DNA of 64,000 nt from Fischerella sp. PCC 9431 (GTDB taxonomy: Bacteria; Cyanobacteriota; Cyanobacteriia; Cyanobacteriales; Nostocaceae): positions 1,125,151 through 1,189,150 of the forward strand of contig NZ_KE650771.1 of NCBI RefSeq assembly GCF_000447295.1. The letters run 5' to 3'. Shown piece by piece: positions 45,271 through 54,242 of the stretch. How positions within the stretch are numbered: the first letter of the stretch is position 1; each line of letters opens with the position of its first letter. The notes under the pieces were generated by a model. The model ran no database searches and was not told where the DNA came from. It was given only the letters and a program-made list of their open reading frames with translations. Both the position numbers and the translations under genes were made by a program.

Positions 45271-45378
45271 ATAACTAACTGTCAATAAAATATAAAATTT
45301 AGCTAGAATCGCAAGAATACTCCTGCCATACACAAACTGTTGACGTTGAGTACTTCAATCTTGCTCCATTTAACATAC

Positions 45379-46263
45379 ATGACTGTTAGCGATCGCCCAC
45401 TTCTACTTGTTTTCTCTAGCTTAATCTCTGCTTTGGGACTCGTATTTACATACCCAAATTTTGCATTAGCACAAGCTGCTAAATGTCCAACTCCAGCTCT
45501 AGAACGCTTTCAACGTCATAAAGTTGGGCGCGGCGAAACTTTGCAGAGTATCGCTGCGCTCTACAATTTAGCTCCTGATACTATTATCACCATGAATCCC
45601 AGTTTAAAAAACGGTAGGGTGACTACGGGTAGTAATATTCTCATCCCTCCCTACAATGGTATTGTAGTCGAAGTAGCTCGTGGTCAAACTTGGCGAGAAT
45701 TAGCACAAAAATACAAAGTTCGTGCTGATGCTCTTTTTGAATTGAATGGCTGCAAACCACCATCTCAAATTGCATTTATTCCCACATCCAACCAATCACC
45801 AAATCGTGCGAGTTCGTCAGCATCCTCAACACCTGGTGTAAATACTCCTACTGTGCAAATCACTGGGTATCCCTTAGCATCAGTAGCTCAGGTAGGATTT
45901 CCCTATGGTTGGCAACTTAACCCCAAAAACGGAGAAGTTTTCTTTCACAGTGGGATTGATTTGTTAGCTGCGATTGGAACTCCCGTCAATGCGATCGCAC
46001 CAGGGACAGTAGTTTTTGCAGGCGATCGTGGTACTTACGGTAACTTAGTAATTATTAATCACGGTGGTGGATTACAAAGCCGTTATGCCCAGCTAGAGAG
46101 TATCAAAGTTAGCCTTGGTCAACAAGTTAAACAGGGAGAAGTGCTAGGAACGGTTGGTCAAACTGGACAACCAACTATCAGCCAACCCCATCTACATTTT
46201 GAAATCCGTTCTAACTCTTCTCTGGGTTGGGTAGCCCAAGATCCAAAACAGTATATGAAATGA
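45379..46263 (+). CDS. LysM and M23 peptidoglycan endopeptidase
   Basis: 294 residues from the ATG at 45379; the frame runs to a TTG at 45340. It has a signal peptide (LLLVFSSLISALGLVFTYPNFALA), a LysM domain (about 55-100, VGRGETLQSIAALYNLAPDTIITMNPSL) and possibly a second one (about 108-145), then a M23 domain with HSGIDLLAA (first Zn ligands) and HLHFE. It cleaves peptide bridges in the cell wall. There is no Cys in the catalytic part. Confidence 0.93.
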   Translation: MTVSDRPLLLVFSSLISALGLVFTYPNFALAQAAKCPTPALERFQRHKVGRGETLQSIAALYNLAPDTIITMNPSLKNGRVTTGSNILIPPYNGIVVEVARGQTWRELAQKYKVRADALFELNGCKPPSQIAFIPTSNQSPNRASSSASSTPGVNTPTVQITGYPLASVAQVGFPYGWQLNPKNGEVFFHSGIDLLAAIGTPVNAIAPGTVVFAGDRGTYGNLVIINHGGGLQSRYAQLESIKVSLGQQVKQGEVLGTVGQTGQPTISQPHLHFEIRSNSSLGWVAQDPKQYMK

Positions 46264-46355
46264 AGTTTATTTAGTTTTGAAGGTTTGTAGTAAGCACTTT
46301 AGTGCTTAAAAACTCAGGATTTTAGTCCTGACTATAAAATTTGTGTTCCCCAACA
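46264..46355. repeat. Dispersed repeat with GTAGTAAGCACTTTAGTGC
   Basis: Between the convergent M23 and isochorismatase genes is a clear copy of the dispersed element (GTAGTAAGCACTTTAGTGCTT ending in GACTATAAA), with the palindromic core AAGCACTTTAGTGCTT. It also appears at 9390, 20091 and 32338. Confidence 0.65.
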
Positions 46356-47381
46356 TTAACAAACGAATTCACTAGATTTGATGACGTGCATTCCCGCATC
46401 AGCAAATCGCTGAAACGCCTCATTTGCTGCTTCCGTATAGTCCACCACACCCGGAACAACAACAGCAGAAGTACAATCTTCCAACAGATAAACTTTCTTC
46501 GCCAAATTACTATCTAATTGCCTAATTTCTGTTAATAAATCATCAATTGTCCAAGCAACACAATGACTTTTAGCTTGTCCTGCAATAACTACAGCATCAA
46601 ATTCTAATAAATACTGAATCAAACTTATATTCTTTTGGGCAATAGGGCGCTTATCAAAACCTGACAAAACTTCTGGGCGTAAAACAGAATAGTTTTCTGT
46701 TAAAGGATTATTCCCTTTAATCTCAAATTGAGTTTGACTATTACGTGCAATACAGTGAAAAAAGATTGCTTCTTCCACAGCAGAAACTAAAGCATGACCA
46801 ATACCGCCCAACATAGAATGATAAGGCCATACTGTTAACGGATATTTACCTTCTTGAGTTAATTGTTTAACGTAATGATAAGCGTATTTTTCTAAAAATT
46901 CGTATTCAAATCCCAGACTAAAAGCAACACTTGGATTAACCTTCCAAATTCCTTGCTCAATATCTGCTGGAATAATATTAGTTGCAGCAGGAATTGGATG
47001 TTCACCTGCGGAATTTATCCAAAAAATAGGATGAAAAATTTGCATCGCTGTATGGGTATCTAAAGTTGGTATAATTTTTGTGATTACTCCCAAATTGCGA
47101 TAGATAAACTCACACAAACGAAGATTATCATCTACAGCACCAGTACCAGATTTTCCCCCAACAAATAATTCAAATTCCGGTATACAAAAAGTATTCTGCA
47201 CATCTATTAAAACTAGGCAAACACGAATTTTATCTTCAGAAGCTGGTTTGATGTCGTGTTGTTTTGCCCATGCTTGTGCAGCTGTGGCGCTTTGTTGGTA
47301 AGGTACGCGCCAGACTGTACCTACTATTTTGGGGTTGAAGTGCGGAGGAATAGGTAGTTGGATGTTTGTTGAGGTGTTCAT
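46356..47381 (-). CDS. Isochorismatase-like cysteine hydrolase (341 aa)
   Basis: 341 residues, longer than most family members (about 200). The catalytic triad is visible as Asp in VCLVLIDVQNTFCIPEF (about 60), a Lys in the middle and Cys in GQAKSHCVAWTI. The substrate may be nicotinamide or another amide; family members range from nicotinamidase to N-carbamoylsarcosine amidase. The extra length lies in the N-terminus and in the middle segment, which is unusual. It is upstream of the Uma2 gene on the same strand by 39 bp. Confidence 0.85.
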   Translation of the reverse strand: MNTSTNIQLPIPPHFNPKIVGTVWRVPYQQSATAAQAWAKQHDIKPASEDKIRVCLVLIDVQNTFCIPEFELFVGGKSGTGAVDDNLRLCEFIYRNLGVITKIIPTLDTHTAMQIFHPIFWINSAGEHPIPAATNIIPADIEQGIWKVNPSVAFSLGFEYEFLEKYAYHYVKQLTQEGKYPLTVWPYHSMLGGIGHALVSAVEEAIFFHCIARNSQTQFEIKGNNPLTENYSVLRPEVLSGFDKRPIAQKNISLIQYLLEFDAVVIAGQAKSHCVAWTIDDLLTEIRQLDSNLAKKVYLLEDCTSAVVVPGVVDYTEAANEAFQRFADAGMHVIKSSEFVC

Positions 47382-47420
47382 AAATAAGACATCAGAGAAA
47401 ATGAGATTTAAGATTATCTA

Positions 47421-47993
47421 TTAGAGGATTCCTGCTTGTTGAAAGATTTGCTGAGGTGTAATTTCCAACCCTTCAAATAGTGCATCTTCTAAACTAGAAG
47501 TACCGCGTTTGGTTTGGGGGAGAACATCTGGATAAAAAATAGTAATAGTTTTGGCTTTACTGTCAATAATCCAAACCCGTTGGACTTTAGCATTCAGATA
47601 ATCGGTTGCTTTTTCTGTCATTTCTCCAAAAGTTTGACCAGGTGAGATAATTTCAATTACTAATTCGGGTGCAACAGGACAAGCTTCATCTTGCAACCAA
47701 TCGGCAGAAAGACGATTATATGAAATATATGTCAAATCTGCTACAGGAACCCAGTCTTGTTGATTTCGTTTTAGCTTAATAGCCCATTCAATTACAACCC
47801 GCCCTTTTCCTTGCGCCCATGCAGACAAGAGTAAAAATAACGCACCTGTGATGGAACTGTGAAAAAATTTTGGTGACATTTCATCGTTTTTAAATTTGGG
47901 GACAGCTTCTCCCTCAATTAGTTCGTAGGTGATGTCTCCTTCGGGGAGTGCGAGGAATTCTTCGAGGGTGAGTTTGGTTTTTATTTGAGTCAT
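47421..47993 (-). CDS. Uma2 family endonuclease-like protein
   Basis: 190 residues with LTLEEFLALPEGDITYELIEGEAV at the start, LVIEIISPGQTFGEMTEKATDYLNAKVQRVWIID as the metal and K motif. A third member of the family in this window; it is probably in the same transcript as the isochorismatase gene. Confidence 0.92.
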   Translation of the reverse strand: MTQIKTKLTLEEFLALPEGDITYELIEGEAVPKFKNDEMSPKFFHSSITGALFLLLSAWAQGKGRVVIEWAIKLKRNQQDWVPVADLTYISYNRLSADWLQDEACPVAPELVIEIISPGQTFGEMTEKATDYLNAKVQRVWIIDSKAKTITIFYPDVLPQTKRGTSSLEDALFEGLEITPQQIFQQAGIL

Positions 47994-48369
47994 GGTTAGT
48001 TTCAGGGTGCGGATGACTTTATTTTGGTGGAGTTTTGTGAAATTGCGCGTCTATTGGTATCTAAATATCAAGTTCGGATAATCACTTTATATTCCAAGTG
48101 TGATGCTTATTTGGAGTAGTCTTTGACCATGACAATTATTTAGTTAATACCCCAATTACCAATTAGCCATTAGCCATTACCAACACCAACGGAAAATATA
48201 TATTTTTAGCATTGCAAAAAATAGTTAAGATCCGCTTTTATCTCTGATTCTTGAGGTCTATCATTTTTTTTCTAGTTCTTTGCCCAAAACAGCACTAACT
48301 GTGGCAATCTGGGAAACAGAACATTTTCAAATCTGATATTTTCGCTACGGCAAAATTACTTAAGAAATT
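47994..48369. other. Divergent region before ispG
   Basis: 376 bp between the Uma2 gene (minus) and ispG (plus). It must contain the ispG promoter. No hairpin or small gene was seen. Confidence 0.4.
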
Positions 48370-49596
48370 ATGCAAACTCTGCCCACACCCGTTACTTCAA
48401 ATACTTTACCTAGTCAACCTACTTTTGACACAACAATTAAACGACGGAAAACCCGTCCTGTGAAAGTAGGAAATGTCACCATTGGGGGAGGTCATCCCGT
48501 AGTGGTGCAATCCATGATCAATGAGGATACTCTTGATATTGATGGCTCTGTTGCTGCAATTCGACGTTTGCATGAGATAGGCTGCGAAATTGTTCGCGTG
48601 ACAGTACCAAGTATGGCTCATGCCAAAGCCTTGGGGGAAATTAAACAAAAATTAATCAAAACCTATCAAGATGTGCCAATCGTTGCTGACGTGCATCACA
48701 ATGGACTGAAAATTGCCTTAGAAGTTGCTAAACATATAGAGAAAGTGCGGATTAATCCGGGATTGTATGTGTTTGAAAAACCAAACCCAAACAGAACCGA
48801 ATACAGCAAAGTCGAATTTGACGAAATTGGTGAAAAAATCCGCGAAACTCTAGAACCATTAGTAATCTCTTTGCGCGATCAAGGTAAAGCCATGCGAATT
48901 GGGGTAAATCATGGTTCTCTGGCTGAAAGGATGCTATTTACTTACGGTGATACACCGGAAGGAATGGTGCAATCTGCGATCGAATTTATCCGTATTTGTG
49001 AATCTTTAGACTTCCGCAATTTAGTAATTTCCCTAAAAGCCTCACGAGTTCCTGTGATGATTGCTGCTTATCGTCTCATGGTACAGCGAATGGATGAATT
49101 GGGTATGGATTACCCCTTGCACTTGGGTGTGACGGAAGCTGGAGACGGTGAATATGGAAGAATAAAATCCACTGCTGGTATTGCTACTTTGTTAGCTGAT
49201 GGCATTGGCGATACAATTCGAGCGTCATTAACTGAATCTCCAGAAAAAGAGATTCCAGTCTGCTACAGTATTCTGCAAGCTTTGGGATTGCGGAAGACAA
49301 TGGTAGAGTATGTCGCTTGTCCTTCTTGTGGACGGACTTTATTTAACCTCGAAGAAGTACTGCACAAAGTCCGCGAAGCTACCAACCACCTCACAGGACT
49401 TGATATTGCAGTCATGGGCTGCATTGTTAATGGTCCTGGAGAAATGGCAGACGCTGACTATGGTTATGTCGGTAAGACTCCAGGTTACATTTCTCTGTAT
49501 CGCGGTAGAGAAGAAATTAAAAAAGTCCCAGAAGAACAAGGTGTAGAGGAGTTAATTAATTTGATTAAGGCAGATGGACGCTGGATAGAACCGTAA
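48370..49596 (+). CDS. ispG: 4-hydroxy-3-methylbut-2-enyl diphosphate synthase
   Basis: 408 residues. IspG makes HMBPP from MEcPP with a [4Fe-4S] cluster and in cyanobacteria receives electrons from ferredoxin. Landmarks are [32 protein letters not shown] ([17 protein letters not shown]), the first cluster pair CPSCGRTLF and the third Cys in [18 protein letters not shown]. The pathway step follows IspD from the same window. The start at 48370 gives [14 protein letters not shown], which is normal. Confidence 0.97.
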   Translation: MQTLPTPVTSNTLPSQPTFDTTIKRRKTRPVKVGNVTIGGGHPVVVQSMINEDTLDIDGSVAAIRRLHEIGCEIVRVTVPSMAHAKALGEIKQKLIKTYQDVPIVADVHHNGLKIALEVAKHIEKVRINPGLYVFEKPNPNRTEYSKVEFDEIGEKIRETLEPLVISLRDQGKAMRIGVNHGSLAERMLFTYGDTPEGMVQSAIEFIRICESLDFRNLVISLKASRVPVMIAAYRLMVQRMDELGMDYPLHLGVTEAGDGEYGRIKSTAGIATLLADGIGDTIRASLTESPEKEIPVCYSILQALGLRKTMVEYVACPSCGRTLFNLEEVLHKVREATNHLTGLDIAVMGCIVNGPGEMADADYGYVGKTPGYISLYRGREEIKKVPEEQGVEELINLIKADGRWIEP

Positions 49597-49597
49597 T

Positions 49598-49720
49598 CAG
49601 TTGACAGTTATCAGTTATCAGTGATCAAATTAAACTGTTAACTGTTAACTGATAAGTCTTCCTTGTCTCTCACTCCCCGCGTCATCGCGTCTTTTTCCTA
49701 TTCTCCGTTCCCTGTTCCCT
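49598..49720. repeat. ATCAGTT/ACTGTTA heptamer STRR and TTCCCTG repeats
   Basis: GTTATCAGTTATCAGTGATCAA and AACTGTTAACTGTTAACTG, followed by CTCCGTTCCCTGTTCCCTG, between ispG and the ctp gene. Same family as in the region 11360-11410. Confidence 0.7.
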
Positions 49721-49870
49721 GAATTTTTGTACAATTAACCTTAAGCTCGCCGGATTATTAAATAAGTTTGTCGAAATAACAAGATATGTTCATTCTGTAC
49801 AGTATTTGCCTGTGTTAGATTGAGCATACTGAGCATATAAAATTTTGTCCCTAGCCACGCAGCTGTCATT

Positions 49871-51154
49871 ATGGTAATTACAAGAAATGGACTTGTTTTG
49901 GGTGCTACGGCGGTGACGCTATCCACAATCGCTGTTACTAGCCTTGGTATTCACTCGCAAGGACAAGCTCTTTTTAAAGAAAGTCCAAAGGAATTAATAG
50001 ATGAAGTTTGGCAAATTATTAATAAACAATACGTAGACGGTACTTTTAATAAAGTAGATTGGAAAGCTGTTCGCAGCGAGTACCTGAATAAGTCCTACAA
50101 GAACAATGAAGAAGCTTATAAGTCCATCCGGGAAATGCTGAAGAAGCTAGACGATCCATACACCCGGTTTATGGACCCAGAGGAATTCAAAAATATGCAG
50201 GTTGATACCTCTGGCGAATTAACAGGTATTGGTATCCAAATCGGTTTGGATGAAAAAACTAAGAAGCTAACTGTAATTGCTCCGATTGAGGATACACCCG
50301 CATCTAAAGCAGGTCTCCTCGCTAAAGATACCATTATCTCTATCAATGGTAAAAGTACTGAGGGAATGGATACTAATGAAGCAGTAGCCCTGATCAGAGG
50401 TGAGCCAGGTAGTAAAGTTAACTTAACTATCCTGCGTGAGGGTCAAAAAAAGGATTTCACAATTACACGGGCGCGGATTGAAATCCATCCAGTACAATTT
50501 TCTCAAAAGCAAACGCCTGTTGGTAATGTTGGCTACATTCGCTTGAAGCAATTCAGTTCAAATGCTGCCAAAGAAATGCGGGATGCAATTAAGAATTTAG
50601 AAAGTAAGCAAGTCTCTGGATACGTTTTGGATCTACGTAATAACCCAGGTGGTCTTCTTTACTCTAGTGTGGACATTGCTCGGATGTGGATGAATAAAGG
50701 CACGATTGTTTCTACTATTGACCGTCAGGGTGAGGTAGAACGAGAAACTACTAACGGAACTGCTTTAACAAATAAACCTTTGGTGGTGTTAGTAGACAAA
50801 GGTAGTGCTAGTGCTAGTGAAATTCTTTCAGGCGCATTGCAGGACAACAAGCGTGCAGTCATAGTGGGTAGTCAGACCTTTGGTAAAGGTCTAGTACAGT
50901 CTGTGCGTCCCTTAGATGATGGTTCAGGATTAGCGGTAACGATCGCCAAATATCATACCCCCCTTGGTAGAGACATCAACAAACATGGGATTGATCCGAA
51001 CATCGTAGTGGATTTAAGTGATAAGCAGCGACAAGACTTGTGGATCAAAGAACGAGAGAAAGTCGCTACTTTAGCAGATCCACAATTCGCTAAAGCTGTG
51101 GAAGTCTTAGGCAAAGAAATTGCAGCGAAAGGGACAAACGCACAAAAAAATTAA
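49871..51154 (+). CDS. C-terminal processing serine protease (S41)
   Basis: 427 residues. An N-terminal signal or anchor (VLGATAVTLSTIAVTSL) is followed by a PDZ domain (about 100-190, GIGIQIGLDEKTKKLTVIAPIEDTPASKAGLL). The S41 catalytic dyad is Ser314 in KGSASASEI and Lys339 in FGKG, spaced 25 residues as in D1-processing CtpA. CtpA removes the C-terminal tail of the D1 protein of PSII, but cyanobacteria also have CtpB and CtpC, and sequence alone does not tell which this is. Confidence 0.93.
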   Translation: MVITRNGLVLGATAVTLSTIAVTSLGIHSQGQALFKESPKELIDEVWQIINKQYVDGTFNKVDWKAVRSEYLNKSYKNNEEAYKSIREMLKKLDDPYTRFMDPEEFKNMQVDTSGELTGIGIQIGLDEKTKKLTVIAPIEDTPASKAGLLAKDTIISINGKSTEGMDTNEAVALIRGEPGSKVNLTILREGQKKDFTITRARIEIHPVQFSQKQTPVGNVGYIRLKQFSSNAAKEMRDAIKNLESKQVSGYVLDLRNNPGGLLYSSVDIARMWMNKGTIVSTIDRQGEVERETTNGTALTNKPLVVLVDKGSASASEILSGALQDNKRAVIVGSQTFGKGLVQSVRPLDDGSGLAVTIAKYHTPLGRDINKHGIDPNIVVDLSDKQRQDLWIKEREKVATLADPQFAKAVEVLGKEIAAKGTNAQKN

Positions 51155-51163
51155 TTTTTGCCT

Positions 51164-51355
51164 TTAGACTGGTTGGCACTTACCCGCCCTAATCAGTCCC
51201 ACACGACGAGCGATCGCTTCCCCTTGCGATTCAAAGGGACCCCACTTCTCCATAATTTCTGGATCGTCATCCCCAGCAACTTCATCGCTGGGGATGATTT
51301 CGCAATTTCCAGCAGGGCGCTTGACAATATATACTTTTTGTGGTGTTGTTTCCAT
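51164..51355 (-). CDS. Small conserved protein (63 aa)
   Basis: 63 residues: ETTPQKVYIVKRPAGNCEIIPSDEVAGDDDPEIMEKWGPFESQGEAIARRVGLIRAGKCQPV is shown here by its parts: a TPQKVYIVKRP strand, DDDPEIMEKWGPF and an ARRVGLIRAGKC end. It is a compact, soluble, small domain with a conserved C-terminal Cys; I recall similar short cyanobacterial proteins with unknown function. The 3' end meets ctp tail-to-tail with 9 bp between. Confidence 0.75.
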   Translation of the reverse strand: METTPQKVYIVKRPAGNCEIIPSDEVAGDDDPEIMEKWGPFESQGEAIARRVGLIRAGKCQPV

Positions 51356-51499
51356 AATCTTGACAATCTATTTGCTTGCTGAAGAAATTTTAAAGCTTCG
51401 GGGCATCCGGTGGAATTGATGGGTAAATGGTTAATAGTAGCAAGCACTACATTAATGATTTCAACTCATAAACCTGCTTGAATATCAAGGATCTATCCC

Positions 51500-52168
51500 A
51501 TGACTTCCCAGCAATTAGCCACCGATCACACAACAGATTTAGATGCGATTAAGCAATCTGGTTTTGAACCATCTGATCAAGTTGTAGGTACTGTTGTCAC
51601 AAAAGTTGTCACCAAAGACTTAAATGGTATTAAGCTGTGTGAATTTCAACAGCCAATCAACTGCTGTAACATCACTTCCATCGCCTATGCACTCACAGCA
51701 CTAGGGTATCCAACAACAGTAGATGAGGTTTTCTATGTTACAAGATTACCGATCGCTACTGTTTTAGATGATGGTATGACCCTCGCCGAAACTTATGACA
51801 CTTGTGTTAATTATGTGAATGGCGCAAAATTAGACGTGAGTGTCAGACTCGAACATTTTGACAAAGTTTCCATGAGTTTGGATGCTTTTGTCAAAGAAAT
51901 TGAAAACGCTGTCCAGGATGACAAAGACATTCATATATTAAATTTTAATGTCGGCATTGCCCACGAAGTTAGCTTTGCGGGTGGTCATTTCTCCTTAGTA
52001 GCAGATTATGATCCCACAACACAGGAGATTACTGTAGCTGACACTAACCCCAAAAAATATACACGCTTCTGGAAATGTCCGATAGACAGAATGTACAAAG
52101 CTTGTGTAGATAAAGATTTATCTGCTACCCGCTCTCGTGGGATGATAGTTATCCGGAAAAATTCTTAG
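51500..52168 (+). CDS. Phytochelatin synthase-like peptidase
   Basis: 222 residues, similar in length to the short bacterial phytochelatin synthases (for example Nostoc alr0975). The catalytic triad of the C83 family is in place: Cys56 (PINCCNITSIAYAL), His163 (GGHFSLVADYD) and Asp181 (ITVADTNPKKY). Spacing agrees with plant PCS (56/162/180). Bacterial short members mostly hydrolyse glutathione to gamma-Glu-Cys and make little phytochelatin. Divergence is considerable around the nucleophile (Cys-Cys-Asn rather than Cys-Gly), so activity on another peptide is possible. It has no neighbours of related function. Confidence 0.8.
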   Translation: MTSQQLATDHTTDLDAIKQSGFEPSDQVVGTVVTKVVTKDLNGIKLCEFQQPINCCNITSIAYALTALGYPTTVDEVFYVTRLPIATVLDDGMTLAETYDTCVNYVNGAKLDVSVRLEHFDKVSMSLDAFVKEIENAVQDDKDIHILNFNVGIAHEVSFAGGHFSLVADYDPTTQEITVADTNPKKYTRFWKCPIDRMYKACVDKDLSATRSRGMIVIRKNS

Positions 52169-52321
52169 TCAGAATTTTGGAATTTGGATAACTAAAAGTA
52201 AGTAATAAACCGGGTCTGAATTGAACCCATAGTTTTTTTTGAATCGGCTTTTACTCCCAAATTTTATCCTGTTCCCTTATAAAAAAACCCCAATTCTCAG
52301 ACGAGGTTTAATCAAATTACT

Positions 52322-52420
52322 GTAGGGTATGTTAAGCGCTGTTTTTCAATCTGATATTGTCGCGAAAATATAATCTAAGCGCTTAATGCACCACTCATAA
52401 CACACTGGAGTGGTTTACCC
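52322..52420. repeat. Degenerate GTAGGGT..ACCCTA inverted repeat
   Basis: TGTAGGGTATGTTAAGCGC and CTAAGCGCTTAATGCACC, ending in GTTTACCCTAT, form a weak inverted repeat between the convergent genes. Possibly a worn copy of the element at 17828. Confidence 0.35.
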
Positions 52421-53331
52421 TATTTCATTTCCTGTTGAAGTAAGATCGGTACTGTGCCTTTTTCAGAACCAATCACAATAATCTTAGAGTTGGGAGATTG
52501 TGCTAATTTTTCAGTAGCTTCTATGGCTCGCAATTGGAGTACAGAATTGCTCAGTCCATTAGTAATAATTTTTTGAGAATCAGCTATACCCTTAGCTTCT
52601 ATACGTTTGCGTTCTGCTTCTTGACGTTCTTTTTCTAGAATAAATTTCATTCGCTGATTTTCTTGTTCAGCTTTGAGTTTTTCTTGAATAGCTGCTTGCA
52701 AACTGTCAGGCATTTTGACATTTCTTAACAAAGTTTCTTCGACAATAAAACCCAAGGGAAGTAACTGTTGATTGAGCTGTTGATCCAGTTGCTGGACTAT
52801 TTCTTGACGTTTGGTTGAATAAATAGCTGTTGCTGGGTAGTTAGCTGTAATAGCACGAATTGTTGAGCGAAATCTAGAATTTACTAATTGTGTCTCGTCA
52901 ACGCCAATATTTTTATATACTGTTGCTGCTTTTTGTGGATCGAGTTTGTATTGCAGACTCACATCAAGATTTAAACTCAATCCTTCTTGAGATGTGGTGT
53001 CTACGTTTTCCTTAACATCTTTTAAGCGTGTAGAAAAATTGATTACCTTTACAAAAGGATTCATCAAGTGGACACCTGAATTAAAGGTATCATCGGAAAC
53101 TTGACCAAATAAGTTGGCAACTCCAACGTTACCTGGTGGTACAATGACTAAAAGTCGGGAAATAGAAGCAAGTAGAGCGATCGCACCAATTAAGATACTA
53201 ACTATGCGAATTACCGAGCGCGATCGCTCATTAGATATTTTTTCAGAGTTTAAATAGATAAAAATTGCAATCAGGCTTGTTAAGAGAGAGAATATAAAGC
53301 CCATAAGTATTACCTGTATAGTTAAGATCAA
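52420..53331 (-). CDS. Prohibitin/SPFH family protein
   Basis: 303 residues. Two membrane helices occur at the N-terminus (about 8-30 and 40-65), then an SPFH domain (from LVIVPPGNVGVANLFGQVSDDTF) and a long coiled coil (about 210-260, IQEKLKAEQENQRMKFILEKERQEAERKRIEAKGIADSQKII). Prohibitin-type proteins form ring-shaped membrane assemblies that hold proteases such as FtsH. Start: ATG at 53331 or 53304. The 5' end and the upstream sequence are duplicated at 54010-54139. Confidence 0.9.
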   Translation of the reverse strand: MILTIQVILMGFIFSLLTSLIAIFIYLNSEKISNERSRSVIRIVSILIGAIALLASISRLLVIVPPGNVGVANLFGQVSDDTFNSGVHLMNPFVKVINFSTRLKDVKENVDTTSQEGLSLNLDVSLQYKLDPQKAATVYKNIGVDETQLVNSRFRSTIRAITANYPATAIYSTKRQEIVQQLDQQLNQQLLPLGFIVEETLLRNVKMPDSLQAAIQEKLKAEQENQRMKFILEKERQEAERKRIEAKGIADSQKIITNGLSNSVLQLRAIEATEKLAQSPNSKIIVIGSEKGTVPILLQQEMK

Positions 53332-53396
53332 TCAATACTTAACCACTACAGTATATGGACTAGTTGCAAGCAACGTCATGTTTGGTAAATTTTAAT

Positions 53397-53492
53397 TCAT
53401 TTTGCGATTCGCTCAAGTTCCTCCCGTAGAACTCGTCTGAGAATTTCCTCTAAAGCCTCACGTCGCTGCTGAGAGTTGAGTATTTTAAACTA
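53397..53492 (-). pseudogene. Remnant of a small ORF (C-terminal fragment)
   Basis: On the minus strand an open frame after a stop reads FKILNSQQRREALEEILRRV and LREELERIAK. It looks like the amphipathic C-terminal helix of an antitoxin-like protein, but has no N-terminal part. I treat it as a fragment, upstream and divergent to the antitoxin gene at 53528. Confidence 0.3.
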
Positions 53493-53527
53493 AAATTAGC
53501 GTCATTAACTCGGCAAAGAGAGTTCTC

Positions 53528-53770
53528 ATGTCTCATCTTCCCGTCAACGAGGCTCAACATCAGCTACAACAACTCATCGATCAAGTTGTCGAATCTCACA
53601 AGCCTGTTCTCATCAGAGGCGAACATAGTAATGCTATCCTTGTTGCTGAACAGGATTGGTCGGCGATTCAGGAAACTTTATACTTGTTATCTGTTCCTGG
53701 AATGCGAGAATCTATCAAAACGGGTTTAGCAACTCCTATTGAGGAATGTGATGAGGAATTGGACTGGTGA
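53528..53770 (+). CDS. Type II antitoxin, Phd/YefM family
   Basis: 80 residues. The N-terminal Phd/YefM DNA-binding part is seen as VNEAQHQLQQLIDQVVESHKPVLIRGEHSNAILVAEQDWSAIQETL, shown in pieces: LIDQV, SHKPVLIRG and AILVAEQDW. The acidic C-terminal part (EECDEELDW) should bind the toxin. It overlaps the toxin gene by 4 bp (GTGA), a classic arrangement. The upstream region should carry the operator of this autoregulated pair. Confidence 0.93.
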   Translation: MSHLPVNEAQHQLQQLIDQVVESHKPVLIRGEHSNAILVAEQDWSAIQETLYLLSVPGMRESIKTGLATPIEECDEELDW

Positions 53771-53970
53771 GTTGGAAGTTGGTTTATACAAAGCAAGCTC
53801 AAAAAGATGCAAAGAAGTTAGCCACCAGCAACTTGAAGAATAAAGCTGAAGAACTACTAGAAACACTCAAAGAAAACCCTTTTCAAAATCCTCCACCGTA
53901 TGAAAAGTTAGTTGGTGATTTATCAGGTGCTTACTCACGACGGATAAATATTCAGCACCGTTTGGTATAA
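53767..53970 (+). pseudogene. Truncated YoeB/Txe-type toxin
   Basis: 67 residues from GTG: MSWKLVYTKQAQKDAKKL, then NPFQNPPPYEKLVGDLSG, AYSRRINIQHRLV and stop. E. coli YoeB has 17 more residues here (YAVTDDSLLIAACRYHY), including His83 and Tyr84 that are required for cleavage of mRNA in the ribosome. The stop follows VYK-like sequence (GTATAA), so the end is probably lost by a nonsense change or a small frameshift. The protein may still be bound by the antitoxin but should lack RNase activity. Confidence 0.8.
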
Positions 53971-54009
53971 AAACTAGAGAATGTAAGCTTTTCTTTCTTT
54001 TTCAGCAAG

Positions 54010-54136
54010 CCCTCATTACATATTTTACTAGAGTTTAAATTGTAATCAGGCTTATTTAAGAGGCAGAATATAAAGTCCATAAGTATGGCCTGTAGAGTTA
54101 AGATGCAAGCCCTACTTAACTACTACAGTATATGGA
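54010..54136 (-). pseudogene. Degraded duplicate of the prohibitin 5' end
   Basis: Most of this region matches 53227-53356 of the prohibitin gene start and its upstream sequence (for example AATCAGGCTT, GAATATAAAG, CATAAGTAT, ACTACAGTATATGGAC). Translation on the minus strand keeps MDFIFCLL- then loses the frame. It is broken by the MITE, after which the homology continues at 54251-54278 (GTTG..AGCAACGTC). Confidence 0.75.
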
Positions 54137-54242
54137 CTAATACGGTTCAGTTAAGAATTTTTAGTACCAAAAATTGGTCTGTAGAGACGCTTCAAATAGC
54201 GCGTCTCTACAAAGGATTATGTGCTTATCTGAACCGTATTGG
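54137..54242. mobile_element. 106-bp MITE with 17-bp TIRs
   Basis: The ends AATACGGTTCAGTTAAG and CTTATCTGAACCGTATT are inverted repeats with one mismatch. Target-site duplications TATATGGA (54129-54136 and 54243-54250; extendable to TATATGGACTA) flank the element. Inside is a perfect hairpin GTAGAGACGC..GCGTCTCTAC (54180-54210). No ORF. The empty target is preserved in the prohibitin-side copy near 53352-53362. The mobilising transposase is not in the window. Confidence 0.88.
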
